This document shows positions 33,060-42,014 of a stretch of 64,000 nt of DNA, piece after piece. The DNA is taken from positions 5,084,001 to 5,148,000 of the forward strand of contig NZ_CP019236.1 in the NCBI RefSeq assembly GCF_001955695.1. The letters are read 5' to 3'. The position numbers and the translations under genes are program-made. Position 1 is the first letter of the stretch, and each line of letters begins with the position of its first letter. The notes under the pieces were generated by a model. That model was not told the DNA's origin and did no database searches. It worked only from the letters and a program-made list of their open reading frames with translations. This DNA is from Rhodoferax koreense. GTDB lineage: Bacteria > Pseudomonadota > Gammaproteobacteria > Burkholderiales > Burkholderiaceae_C.

Positions 33060-36000
33060 AGAGGCTCAAGCTGCGCCACTGGCTGCTCGGTACGCTGGGC
33101 CTGCTCAGCGTGCTGCTGCTCGCAGGCGGCGCAGGCCTCTGGTGGTGGACCGGCAGCGACACCTCGCTGGCCACCGTGCTGCGCTTCGCGGCCCAGCGCC
33201 AGCCGATCCAGGCCGAAGGCGTGAGCGGCTCGCTGCGCGGCGGCGGCAAGATCGCGCGGCTGCAATGGCAGCAGGACGGCCTGTCCGTCGAAGCCACCGA
33301 TCTCACGCTACGCTGGCAGGCGCTGGCCCTGTTCGACCGCTGGCTCAAGCTGGACGAAGTGCACGCCGCCACGCTGCGCATCAGCGACCAGCGCCCGCCG
33401 CAGCCCAAGGCCACGCCTGCGGCACCGCCCGAATTCCTAGGCCTGCCGGTGCATGTGGAAGTCAACGATCTTCGCGTCGATCACCTCGAATGGGCGGGCC
33501 CGCCCGCCTTCACCGCCGACCAACTTCATGCGAGCTACCAGTACGACGGCGCGCGCCACCAGCTCAAGCTGTTGAACCTCGATGTGGCCGAGGGCCACTA
33601 CCAGGGCGAGGCCGTGCTCACCGACCAGGCGCCGCTGACGCTGGACGCCCAGCTGCGCGCCACCCTGCAGACCAACGTGCCCGGCCGCGACCAGCGCATC
33701 GGGCTGAAGGCCCGCGCCGAGGTGCACGGGCCGCTGACGCAACTCGCCTTGAGCGCACAGCTCACCTCGGAAGCCGTGGGCGGTCACGCCGGCAATGCGG
33801 CCTCGTTGCCCAAGGCCAACGTGTCGGCGCGCATCGAGGCCTGGTCGGCCCAGCCGGTGCCGCAGGCCGATGCCGAATTCACCCAACTCGACCTGGCCAC
33901 GTTCTGGCCCGAGGCGCCGCACACCCGGCTCAGCGGCGACCTGCAGGCCGAACCGGGCCAGACCGCCAACGCCTGGACCTTCAGCGCCGACATCAACAAC
34001 CAGTTGCCCGGCCCCTGGGACCAGCAACGCCTGCCGCTGTCGCACATCCGCGGCCGGGGCGACTGGCAGGCCGGCGTGGCCCGGCTGCACGATTTGTTCA
34101 TCGGCCTGGCCGACACGCGCGGCAAGGCGCAGGGCCAGATCGCGGGCTCGGGCAGGTTCGACAGCGCCGGCTCGGCCTGGGACACCACGCTGCAGCTGCG
34201 CGAGATCAACCCCGCCGCGCTGCATGGCAAGATGGCCGCGGCCCGGCTCAACGGCGAGGTCACGGCCCGCAGCCGGGTGGTGAACGACGTGCCGGGCATC
34301 GATTTCGGTGCCGACCTCAAGGCCGCGCCGAATGGCTCGGCCGACGTGGCGGGCCTGCGGCTCGACCAGGCCAGCGCGCGCGGCCGCTGGGCCAGGCAGG
34401 TGCTGCAGCTCGACCGGCTGCAGGTCATCGCCCAGAACGCCGAACTCGATGCCAGCGGCCAGGTCGACATCGCACGCGAATCGGGCAGCGGCAAACTGTC
34501 GATGATGGCGCCGGGCCTGCAACTGCAAGCCGACGGCGCGATGGCCGCACAGGCCGGTGCGGGCACGCTGGACCTGACACTCGCCGACGCCGGGCCCGCG
34601 CTGCGCTGGCTGCAGCAACTGCCCGGCATGCCGGCCGCGCTGCAGGGCGTGGCCCTGAGCGGCAAGGCCGGCCTGCAAGGCCGCTGGAACGGCGGCTGGC
34701 GTGACCCGGCACTCGACGCCAGGCTGCAGGTCGCCGCGCTCGAAGTGCGCCTGCCGCAGCAGCCGCCGGAGCAGGCCATCAAGCTCACGAACACCCAGGC
34801 CACGCTCGCCGGCAAGCTCAGCGCGGCACGGCTGCAGCTCGATGGCCATGCCGCCAACAGCCAGCAGAAACTAGCCGTCCGCCTGGATGCCAACGGCGGC
34901 AAGACCGCCCAAGGCTGGCAAGGCAACCTGGCCGCGTTGAACCTGAACCTGGAAGAGCCTTTGCGTCGGCCCGGCGCCTGGCAACTGGCGACGAAAAATC
35001 CCGTCGCCGTGGCATGGACGCCGAGCCGCTGGGAAGTGGGCGCCGCCCAGGCCGCCTTGACCGCGCCCGACAGCGTGGCCGGCACGGGTGCGCAGGCGCA
35101 TCAACAGGTGCAGCTCGTGTGGCAGCCGGTGCGCGGCGGCCCAGGCCGTTTGCAGAGCGCAGGCCGGCTCGAAGGCCTGCCGCTGGCCTGGGCCGAAGCC
35201 CTGTCCGGCACGCGGCTGGTGGATGCGGGCGTGGGTAGCGACCTGATTTTCGACGGCGACTGGGACGTGGCCCTGGCCGATCAGTTGCGCGTGCGCGCCA
35301 ACCTGCAGCGCCGCAGCGGCGACATCACGCTGCTCGGCGACGACGCAGTCACCACACCCGGCGCAGACGCGAAGCCCACCAGCACCGGCCGCATCAGCGC
35401 TGGCGTGCGCGAAGCCCGGCTGAGCCTCAGCAGTGACGGCCCGGCCATGGTCGCCACGCTGCGCTGGGACAGCGCCCAGGCCGGCCAGGCGGACGCGCAG
35501 ATCAGCACGCGGCTGAGCCAGCAGGCTGGCCAGTGGTCGTGGCCCGCGGATGCGCCGCTGGCCGGCACGCTCAAGGCCAGCCTTCCGCGCATCGCCACCT
35601 GGTCGGTGCTCGCACCACCCGGCTGGCGCGTGGCCGGCACCTTGCAGGCCGATGCCACGCTGGCCGGCACGCGTGCCGCGCCGCAACTCAACGGCACGCT
35701 GCAGGCCAGCGGCCTGGCGCTGCGTTCGGTGGTCAACGGCATTTCGCTGTCCGACGGCACGCTGCTGGCGCGGCTGCAGGGCAACCGCATGCGCATCGAG
35801 TCGTTCACGCTCAAGGGGGCGGGTGGCGGCAGCGTCACAGCGCAAGGCGAGGTCGGCTGGCAGGACGGCAAACCCGGCATGACCATCGACGCCGTGGCCC
35901 AGCAGTTGCGTGTGACCACGCAGCCGGACCGGCGCGTCACCGTCTCGGGCGACCTGAAGGCCCGCCTGGCCAACACCGAACTCAAACTCGAGGGCCAGCT

Positions 36001-36841
36001 CAAGGTGGACCAGGCGCGCATCATGCTGCCCGAGGAAAGCGCGCCGCAGCTCGGCGACGACGTGTTCGTGCGCCGGCCGGTCGCCGCCAACCAGCCGGCC
36101 AGCCCCGCCGCACCGGCGGCCAAGCCCATTGCCGTGCAGCTCAACGTGCAGCTCGACCTGGGCAACGACTTCCGCCTCACCGGTCTGGGCATCGACACCA
36201 GGCTCGCCGGCAAGCTGCAACTCACCGGCGACGGCAAGACGCCGCGCCTGCTCGGCACCATCAACACCGTCAACGGCGAATACCGCGCCTACGGCCAGTG
36301 GCTGACCATCGAACAGGGCGTGCTGCGCTTCACCGGCGCCTACGACAACCCCTCGCTCGACGTGCTGGCCATCCGCCCCAACCTGACCCAGCGGGTGGGC
36401 GTGCAGATCACCGGCACGGCGCTCGCGCCCAACGTGCGGCTCTACGCGTCGCCGGACCTGGCCGACAGCGAAAAACTCGCGTGGCTGGTGCTCGGCCGTT
36501 CGTCGGCCGCCGGTGGTGCCGAAGCCGCCATGCTGCAGCAGGCCGCCGTGGCGCTGATCGGCGGCAGCAAGAGCGGTGGCGGCATCGCCAGCCGCTTCGG
36601 CCTGGACGAACTCTCGCTCGGCGGCAGCGCCACGAGCGACGGCACCAGCACCAGCAAGGGCGGCGCGCTGACGCTGGGCAAGCGTCTCTCGCGCAACTTC
36701 TACGTCGCTTACGAGGCCAGCCTCTCAGGTGCGATGGGTACGCTGTTCGTGTTCTACGACCTGTCGCAGCGCTTCACGCTGCGCGGCCAGAGCGGCAAGG
36801 AAAGCGCCGTCGACCTGATCTTCACCCTGCGCTACGACTAG
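33056..36841 (+). CDS. tamB: TamB, AsmA/TamB inter-membrane bridge protein
   Basis: 1261 residues from TTG 33056, which overlaps the tamA stop (TTGA). This start gives KRLKLRHWLLGTLGLLSVLLLAGGAGLWWW, a signal anchor. The body is a long repetitive beta-rich groove, and the C-terminal 400 residues hold the TamB (DUF490) domain: TRLAGKLQLTGDGKTPRLLGTINTVNGEYRAYGQ, EKLAWLVLGRSSAAGG and a final AVDLIFTLRYD. TamB spans the periplasm from the inner membrane to TamA and carries lipids between membranes. Length is typical (about 1250-1400). Confidence 0.9.
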   Translation: MKRLKLRHWLLGTLGLLSVLLLAGGAGLWWWTGSDTSLATVLRFAAQRQPIQAEGVSGSLRGGGKIARLQWQQDGLSVEATDLTLRWQALALFDRWLKLDEVHAATLRISDQRPPQPKATPAAPPEFLGLPVHVEVNDLRVDHLEWAGPPAFTADQLHASYQYDGARHQLKLLNLDVAEGHYQGEAVLTDQAPLTLDAQLRATLQTNVPGRDQRIGLKARAEVHGPLTQLALSAQLTSEAVGGHAGNAASLPKANVSARIEAWSAQPVPQADAEFTQLDLATFWPEAPHTRLSGDLQAEPGQTANAWTFSADINNQLPGPWDQQRLPLSHIRGRGDWQAGVARLHDLFIGLADTRGKAQGQIAGSGRFDSAGSAWDTTLQLREINPAALHGKMAAARLNGEVTARSRVVNDVPGIDFGADLKAAPNGSADVAGLRLDQASARGRWARQVLQLDRLQVIAQNAELDASGQVDIARESGSGKLSMMAPGLQLQADGAMAAQAGAGTLDLTLADAGPALRWLQQLPGMPAALQGVALSGKAGLQGRWNGGWRDPALDARLQVAALEVRLPQQPPEQAIKLTNTQATLAGKLSAARLQLDGHAANSQQKLAVRLDANGGKTAQGWQGNLAALNLNLEEPLRRPGAWQLATKNPVAVAWTPSRWEVGAAQAALTAPDSVAGTGAQAHQQVQLVWQPVRGGPGRLQSAGRLEGLPLAWAEALSGTRLVDAGVGSDLIFDGDWDVALADQLRVRANLQRRSGDITLLGDDAVTTPGADAKPTSTGRISAGVREARLSLSSDGPAMVATLRWDSAQAGQADAQISTRLSQQAGQWSWPADAPLAGTLKASLPRIATWSVLAPPGWRVAGTLQADATLAGTRAAPQLNGTLQASGLALRSVVNGISLSDGTLLARLQGNRMRIESFTLKGAGGGSVTAQGEVGWQDGKPGMTIDAVAQQLRVTTQPDRRVTVSGDLKARLANTELKLEGQLKVDQARIMLPEESAPQLGDDVFVRRPVAANQPASPAAPAAKPIAVQLNVQLDLGNDFRLTGLGIDTRLAGKLQLTGDGKTPRLLGTINTVNGEYRAYGQWLTIEQGVLRFTGAYDNPSLDVLAIRPNLTQRVGVQITGTALAPNVRLYASPDLADSEKLAWLVLGRSSAAGGAEAAMLQQAAVALIGGSKSGGGIASRFGLDELSLGGSATSDGTSTSKGGALTLGKRLSRNFYVAYEASLSGAMGTLFVFYDLSQRFTLRGQSGKESAVDLIFTLRYD

Positions 36842-36881
36842 CCGCCGAAAAGCCCCCGCGACGGCCCTACAATCCCGCTTC

Positions 36882-36956
36882 CCCTTCGTAGTTCAATGGA
36901 TAGAACGAGTGCCTCCTAAGTGCTAGATACAGGTTCGATTCCTGTCGAGGGGACCA
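36882..36956 (+). tRNA. tRNA-Arg (anticodon CCT)
   Basis: 75 nt with encoded CCA. Acceptor CCCTTCG/CGAGGGG (one G-T pair), anticodon loop CTCCTAA giving CCT, T arm ACAGGTTCGATTCCTGT. The next gene's stop lies 1 nt downstream on the opposite strand and the GC content drops there, a classic position for an integration site. No integrase or second attachment site is visible. Confidence 0.95.
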
Positions 36957-36957
36957 A

Positions 36958-38841
36958 TCAACGGTTGGGAATGGAGAACTCTTTACCTTGGTACAGACCC
37001 TGGAACGAGTCCACCCGATTGGGCACGTACCGAGCCACATCCTGCTTGAGTTGCGCGTAATTGGCGCCATTGAGTTGGTAGGCGTAGGCGGAGCCTATGC
37101 GCAGCACTGGCGCGTCACCAGCTCCCAGCACCGTGGAAGGCGAATAGCCTGAAAGCAGAACCGCAGAGATTGGCCTGCCGCTGTTCTGCACCAACCATTG
37201 AACCGACTCATAGCTGCTCAGGACCAGCACCAGCGGTATGGAGGAAGGTGGCACGAAAATACGCACCGGTGCGCCCCCCGGTACGCGATGATTGGAACCT
37301 TCATACACGCCCACGATGGCAACCTGGGCCTGCGCTGGCACCCGGCTCAACAGGGGCATCGGGGAAGGAGGGGCGCCCGATGGGATTCGCATCGTCAAGG
37401 GAGCGCCGCTCGCCGTTGCCGCTTTGTCCGCAGCCTCAACTGCAGCGCGCGCCGCGGCTTCCGCCGCCGTGCGAGCATCGAGTCGAGCCAACTGCTGCTG
37501 CAGCTGCGCGTCTGCGATCGCTCGCTGGGCAGGTAGTGCCGGGCCGGTTGGGCCTACTTGGTCACTGACATATGACAAGTCGAAGCCTCGCCGCATAAAG
37601 CCAGTCCGCGTCGACATGGGCAGGAGCAGACCGTCTGTACCTTCATTGCTTTCCACGGGCGCAAGGGTCTGTGCCACAACGTCAAGCACCTGGGTAGTCG
37701 AGTTCATTCCGCCCGTATCAACCAACAACCGGTCTTCGTCCAACTTGCTATAGCCACGGCCGTTCATCAACGAGAACTCATACGCACCTTGATCGCCGCT
37801 TTGCAGGTCGATCCAGGCAAGGTCTCGGTTCGTCACATAAAGCATCCGGCGGCCTGACTGCATCAATAACGGCCGGAGAGATGTCGCTTGTCGCCGCAAC
37901 GGCCAGGTCGCCAGTCCGTTGCTATCAAGCTCGCCTGTGGAGGTGCGACGGTGCGTCACCTGGGTAACGCTATTCGAACCTACCAGCCAAAGCTGATCGG
38001 CCGCGTCGGCCGCCGGCACGGCCCATGTCATGCGACGGCTGGCGTCGTAATACGCATACTCACGCCCATTCTGCAGATCGAGCAACGCCAACCCACCGCG
38101 GCCGTCGCCTTGCCCAACGACCGCAGCGTCCACCGTAGAGAGCCACGCCAACACGCCGTTGTAACGGTCGGTTTTCCACAGCAAGTTACCGGTGGCGACG
38201 TCAAACACCTGCATGCCACGCCGATTGGCCACGGGCAATGCGAAAAGACGTCCGTTGGGTGAAAGCTGGGCGCCAGTCGACGCGGCGTCAGGTATGCTGA
38301 TGGCATGAAGTAACTTCCCGGTGGTGAGGTTCACCGAGCTGAAGCGGCTGCGAGTGTCCTGCACCACGGCCACGTTGGCAGCAGAAGCAGCATGAAGTTC
38401 CGACAGCGCCGTCACATCGGTCAACGGGCGACGCGCACCGAGGGAGGCCAAAGGCACCAGAGCTGGCTGTTGGAGCGCCTGTCCGACGCGTCGCACACCG
38501 ACCCAGTCAATCAGGGCAGCGTCCTGTTTGAGGATGCAGGCCGAGTCATAGGGCTGCTGGCGCACTGCGGCGACACTGTGCCACCACCGCACTGGAACGA
38601 CTGGAGCGCAATTCAACGCCCTCAGCTCCAGTTGACGCTGCCATCCCGCGACCAACTGTGCGTTACGGCCACCGCTAGGCGCATCTCCGTCGGCCAGCAA
38701 TCGATCGGCGGCTAGCTTCAATTCATCTGGCAGCGGAAACGCAAGGGTGACTTTTTCGGTGGAAGACATCCACAGTTCGGATGCACGTTCGCAACCAGTC
38801 AAGCTGAACACCACTAGCACGGCCAGCAGCAGTCTGGTCAT
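36958..38841 (-). CDS. Beta-propeller-like lipoprotein of unknown function
   Basis: 627 residues from ATG 38841. Lipobox LTGC (Cys near residue 17) after LLLAVLVVFS, so it is probably a membrane-anchored lipoprotein. The middle (about 150-430) has WD40/PQQ-like repeats such as QVFDVATGNLLWKTDRYNGVLAWL and LALLDLQNGREYAYYD. A low-complexity Ala-rich coiled stretch (ARLDARTAAEAAARAAVEAA) follows. The C-terminal part (QVAIVGVYEGSNHR, LVLVLSSYESVQWLV, PISAVLLSGYSPS) is a separate domain type that I recognise only as a recurrent secreted-protein pattern. Codon use and GC are visibly lower than in the neighbours. It starts right after tRNA-Arg, suggesting acquired DNA. Confidence 0.75.
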   Translation of the reverse strand: MTRLLLAVLVVFSLTGCERASELWMSSTEKVTLAFPLPDELKLAADRLLADGDAPSGGRNAQLVAGWQRQLELRALNCAPVVPVRWWHSVAAVRQQPYDSACILKQDAALIDWVGVRRVGQALQQPALVPLASLGARRPLTDVTALSELHAASAANVAVVQDTRSRFSSVNLTTGKLLHAISIPDAASTGAQLSPNGRLFALPVANRRGMQVFDVATGNLLWKTDRYNGVLAWLSTVDAAVVGQGDGRGGLALLDLQNGREYAYYDASRRMTWAVPAADAADQLWLVGSNSVTQVTHRRTSTGELDSNGLATWPLRRQATSLRPLLMQSGRRMLYVTNRDLAWIDLQSGDQGAYEFSLMNGRGYSKLDEDRLLVDTGGMNSTTQVLDVVAQTLAPVESNEGTDGLLLPMSTRTGFMRRGFDLSYVSDQVGPTGPALPAQRAIADAQLQQQLARLDARTAAEAAARAAVEAADKAATASGAPLTMRIPSGAPPSPMPLLSRVPAQAQVAIVGVYEGSNHRVPGGAPVRIFVPPSSIPLVLVLSSYESVQWLVQNSGRPISAVLLSGYSPSTVLGAGDAPVLRIGSAYAYQLNGANYAQLKQDVARYVPNRVDSFQGLYQGKEFSIPNR

Positions 38842-39005
38842 CAGTTTTTTCCTTGTACGTTCCTGCCGGAGATGGTCCAACTACCCAGCGGGCGCTGGCG
38901 CCTAAGGAACTGTATCAGAGGTTTACAAACGCTACACACCATGCGCGGTCGCAAGAATTCGCCGCAGCCTCCATGGCTCCGGATGCGTCCGCCCCAAAGA
39001 ATCCG

Positions 39006-39284
39006 TCACGCCGCGGCGTCGTCCACGCCATGCACCTCCACTTCGCCCTTCCAGTCGTACCAGCGGCGATTCCACTCGACCTCGGCGTGCAGTGGCCGGT
39101 GCCTGGCGGCGTAGCGGCTGCCCCCTGTAGGCTCCAGCACGCCCGCGCTGCGCACCGGGAACTGGTAGTTTTCCAGGAACCTGACAATGACCTCCTCCAA
39201 CGCCGCCGCGGAGAAACCGCGCCGACGCGCCCACCTTTCGTACACCTTCGCAGGGACCTGAACGGACATCACGACATTGCGCAT
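39006..39284 (-). CDS. Small protein with a possible ribbon-helix-helix region
   Basis: 92 residues from ATG 39284, chosen for GGGAGGCGAGAG upstream; a GTG nine codons earlier is possible. The N-terminus MRNVVMSVQVPAKVYERWARRRGFSAAALEEVIVRFLENY looks like a strand followed by two helices, as in Arc/CopG-type DNA-binding proteins. The remainder (PLHAEVEWNRRWYDWKGEVEV) is not recognised. No toxin partner is evident. Function unknown. Confidence 0.5.
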   Translation of the reverse strand: MRNVVMSVQVPAKVYERWARRRGFSAAALEEVIVRFLENYQFPVRSAGVLEPTGGSRYAARHRPLHAEVEWNRRWYDWKGEVEVHGVDDAAA

Positions 39285-39484
39285 CTCTCGCCTCCCGATG
39301 TTTGTGGCCACCAGCTTAAAGCGAGCGAACGCCGGCGAGTGTCGGACAGATTCGACAGCTGCCCGGACGGCCTCACCCGCAGGGCTAGCGGGCCGCAGTA
39401 AGATGCAGACGGCCGCCTAACCGGGCGGCCGCCGGTGCCGATGCCTGTCGAAGGAATCAGCCGTCATCGAATGAGGTCAATGCC

Positions 39485-39667
39485 ATGAAGCAAATTCGCC
39501 TGGCCTGGGCGCAGGCCATCACCGTCGTGGCTGGCAGCGCGCCGGTGCAGGGGACCGATTGGGAAGCGGACACGCCGGAAGCGCGGCATCGCCTCGAGAC
39601 ACAGGCCAGCGCGGCCAACACAGCCGACGGGCCGGATACCTACTGGGTGGAAGACCGTGAGGCCTGA
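39485..39667 (+). CDS. Small hypothetical protein
   Basis: 60 residues, MKQIRLAWAQAITVVAGSAPVQ at the start, acidic toward the end. A GAGG lies 8 nt before the ATG. No family is recognised. It could be a real small soluble protein or chance. Confidence 0.35.
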   Translation: MKQIRLAWAQAITVVAGSAPVQGTDWEADTPEARHRLETQASAANTADGPDTYWVEDREA

Positions 39668-39721
39668 AAGCGGGTGGTAGCACGCGCTGCCGCGCCACAT
39701 CACGGCGAATGCGGATGTGGC

Positions 39722-39838
39722 TCACCGGACCCGCCAGGCCCAGTAGACGGCTCCTATCACCACGAGTACGACGCCCAGCGGCACACCGGTGTTCAACACC
39801 CAGAATCCGGCAGCGATGCCGATGACGCCCAATCTCAT
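39722..39838 (-). CDS. 38-residue single-pass membrane protein
   Basis: From ATG 39838, with a strong GGGAGGGCCGG just upstream. The sequence is MRLGVIGIAAGFWVLN, then TGVPLGVVLVVIGAVYWAWRVR: nearly all hydrophobic with a short basic tail. The ribosome binding site and consistent hydrophobicity argue for a real small membrane protein of unknown role. Confidence 0.5.
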   Translation of the reverse strand: MRLGVIGIAAGFWVLNTGVPLGVVLVVIGAVYWAWRVR

Positions 39839-40427
39839 CCGGCCCTCCCTCTTCTCGCGCTGGCCTGGTCCATGTTGCAGCGCAGCATGGCTTTTTAAAC
39901 CAGAATCATGACGCTGTAACCTCGGCTCCGCACGAGCAGGGAACCGCGCGGCATGACGGCGCGCCAGCGCAAGGCGGACGGCTCCTACATCGCGTTCGGT
40001 TTCGGCTGACACACGGTCCGCTGTACCGCCGTTAGATTCGTGAGAAGGCTCCGGCGCTGTTGTCCGGGTCCATCTTTCAACCCGAACAGAGCGTTACGCC
40101 ATGATCCAGACCAAGCAGTTCCAGCGTCCGAAGCAGCGCGGCTACACCCGCAAAGACGGCGATGCGCCGCTCGAACATCCAAGTCCGCAGCGCCCCGGCC
40201 ATCGCCCCATCCATCCGCAGGCGACGAGCTCCCTGCCCCATCCTGCGCCAGCCGTACCGCGTGCGCTGGCTGCATGGCGCCAAGCCAATAGCCGCACGCC
40301 CGATACGCTGCTACCCGGCCACGGCGGAGCGTTCAGCAACGGCGACCGCCGCCGTGCCTCAGGCCGCTCGGAATTCCACGGCCGTTGATTCGGACGCGAG
40401 CGATGCTCGCACGACCCGGCCCCTGGC
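39839..40427. other. 589-bp stretch without a convincing gene
   Basis: Several overlapping ORFs of 60-95 codons exist on both strands, such as MIQTKQFQRPKQRGYTRK on the plus strand from 40101, but none has a clear ribosome binding site, hydrophobic core or family resemblance, and they overlap on opposite strands. I see no tRNA, repeat or clear terminator. It may be decayed DNA of the low-density segment that follows tRNA-Arg. Confidence 0.5.
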
Positions 40428-40901
40428 CTAGGGTTGCCGCGGCTTGAGACCGCGCATGCGATCCTCGCGCTCGATCATCAGCTGCCGTTGCGCCGCATCG
40501 GCCGGAGAAACTGCAACCGGTGCCTGGTTCGCCGGGTTCCGCCCACCTCCCGCGCCTGGCGCCGATTTCAGTGCATCGATGCCTGAGCGACCGATCTCCG
40601 GCCTCAGCACCGGCCCGGTGGCACCTGGCGCATTTGGCACCACGCCGGCCGCGGGATCCACCACCACCGGCGGCACGACCGGCACGGGTGAACGCGTCAC
40701 GGGCGGCACCGGAATGGGGTCGGCAATGCTATTCGTTCGCGGGACCTTGTCGATGATCGCCCCCGAGCTGCCGTCGGTCACCGGCGCGGGCAAGCCTGGC
40801 TGAGGCGCTGCATCCTGGACCGGCTGGGCCTGAGCCGTGAGGCTGCTCAACGCCAACAAGAAGCCCGCCAGGCGCGGTGCCGGCGGAAAATGGCTGTTCA
40901 T
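40428..40901 (-). CDS. Proline-rich secreted hypothetical protein
   Basis: 157 residues from ATG 40901 (AAGGAGACACC upstream). Signal peptide RLAGFLLALSSLTAQAQ. The mature part is Pro/Val/Ala-rich (PIPVPPVTRSPVPVVPPVVVDP) and probably unstructured, then a C-terminal stretch AAQRQLMIEREDRMRGLKPRQ that looks helical. It may be a periplasmic spacer protein. No family recognised. Confidence 0.6.
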   Translation of the reverse strand: MNSHFPPAPRLAGFLLALSSLTAQAQPVQDAAPQPGLPAPVTDGSSGAIIDKVPRTNSIADPIPVPPVTRSPVPVVPPVVVDPAAGVVPNAPGATGPVLRPEIGRSGIDALKSAPGAGGGRNPANQAPVAVSPADAAQRQLMIEREDRMRGLKPRQP

Positions 40902-41120
40902 GGTGTCTCCTTCGCATGCAGTGGTCGACAACAACACGCTAAGCCCTGTCGCACGGGCCGGCTGTGGGCCGGGCCTGACGGCACCCGTAGGACATGGACA
41001 CCGAAAGCCCCTGCGGCAAATTTCTGGACAATGCATTTGCGCATCGCGGATACTTTGCCTTTGGCTTTCTCCCCGGCATCCGCCCTCCCAGGCCGCTACG
41101 GCATTGCACGACACGAACAG

Positions 41121-42005
41121 ATGATTGCTTTCTCCAAACTCGGAACGCTCGGCCGCCTGGGCAACCAACTGTTCCAGTACGCTTTCCTGCGGACCACGGC
41201 GCGCCGGCTGGGCGTGCCGTTTTATTGCCCGCCCTGGCAAGGCGATGAGATCTTCGAGCTGAACGATGCCTCTGAACGCGCGACCACCTGCGAGCCGATG
41301 AAGCACCGGTTTGTCGAACCGTATGCCAACACCGGATTCAATCCCCATGCGTTGCAGATCGTCGACGAGACCGAGATGCAGGGCTATTTCCAGACGCCGA
41401 AGTACTTCGACGAACGCAGCGTGAAGCAGTGGTTCCGATTCAAACCCGAGCCGGTGGCCGCGGTGGCGCAGAAATACGCCAGCCTGGATTTCGCCAACAG
41501 CGTCGGCCTGCACCTGCGCCTGGGCGACTTCGTCACCACCTTCGCCAATTTCTTCTATGTGGCCACGCCCGACTACTACCGCAAGGCCGTGGAGCGCGTG
41601 CCGCACAAACAGAACGTCATCGTGTTCTCCGACGACATCGCCGGCGCGCGGGCGATCCTGAAGGACCTGGGCCGCCCGCTCGTCTTCATCGAGGACAACG
41701 CGGCGCACGAAGACCTTTACCTCCAGACGCTGTGCCGCGACTTCATCTGCTCACCCTCCACCTACAGCTGGTGGGGCGCATGGCTCAACGCTTATCCCGA
41801 CAAGACCATCATCGCGCCGGCCGAAGGCCTGTTCCGGCCGGGATCGCCCTTGAACAACAAGGAATTCTGGCCGCCCGAGTGGCCGAAGATCAAGGCGCTG
41901 CGCGGATTGCGCGACCACCACTTCATCTTCACGCGCGAGAAGAAGCTCGTGCACAAGCTGCGGCGCGCGATCGAGATCACCAAAGGCTCGTTCGACCGCA
42001 AGTAG
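41121..42005 (+). CDS. GT11 family alpha-1,2-fucosyltransferase-like glycosyltransferase
   Basis: 294 residues from ATG 41121. GT11 motifs in order: GRLGNQLFQYAFLR at the N-terminus, LHLRLGDFV (motif I, H-x-R-x-G-D), VFSDDI (motif II), and ICSPSTYSWWGAWLN (motif III/IV). It would transfer fucose, or a similar deoxyhexose, from GDP to galactose on a surface glycan. It is convergent with a GT4 gene 9 nt beyond, so the two probably serve the same polysaccharide. The substrate is inferred from family only. Confidence 0.88.
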   Translation: MIAFSKLGTLGRLGNQLFQYAFLRTTARRLGVPFYCPPWQGDEIFELNDASERATTCEPMKHRFVEPYANTGFNPHALQIVDETEMQGYFQTPKYFDERSVKQWFRFKPEPVAAVAQKYASLDFANSVGLHLRLGDFVTTFANFFYVATPDYYRKAVERVPHKQNVIVFSDDIAGARAILKDLGRPLVFIEDNAAHEDLYLQTLCRDFICSPSTYSWWGAWLNAYPDKTIIAPAEGLFRPGSPLNNKEFWPPEWPKIKALRGLRDHHFIFTREKKLVHKLRRAIEITKGSFDRK

Positions 42006-42014
42006 CCATCGTCT

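Noticed and set aside
40040..40388. Overlapping 65-95 codon frames on both strands
   Set aside because: No ribosome binding site, hydrophobic pattern or family resemblance, and mutual overlap on opposite strands. Reported only as a non-coding stretch.
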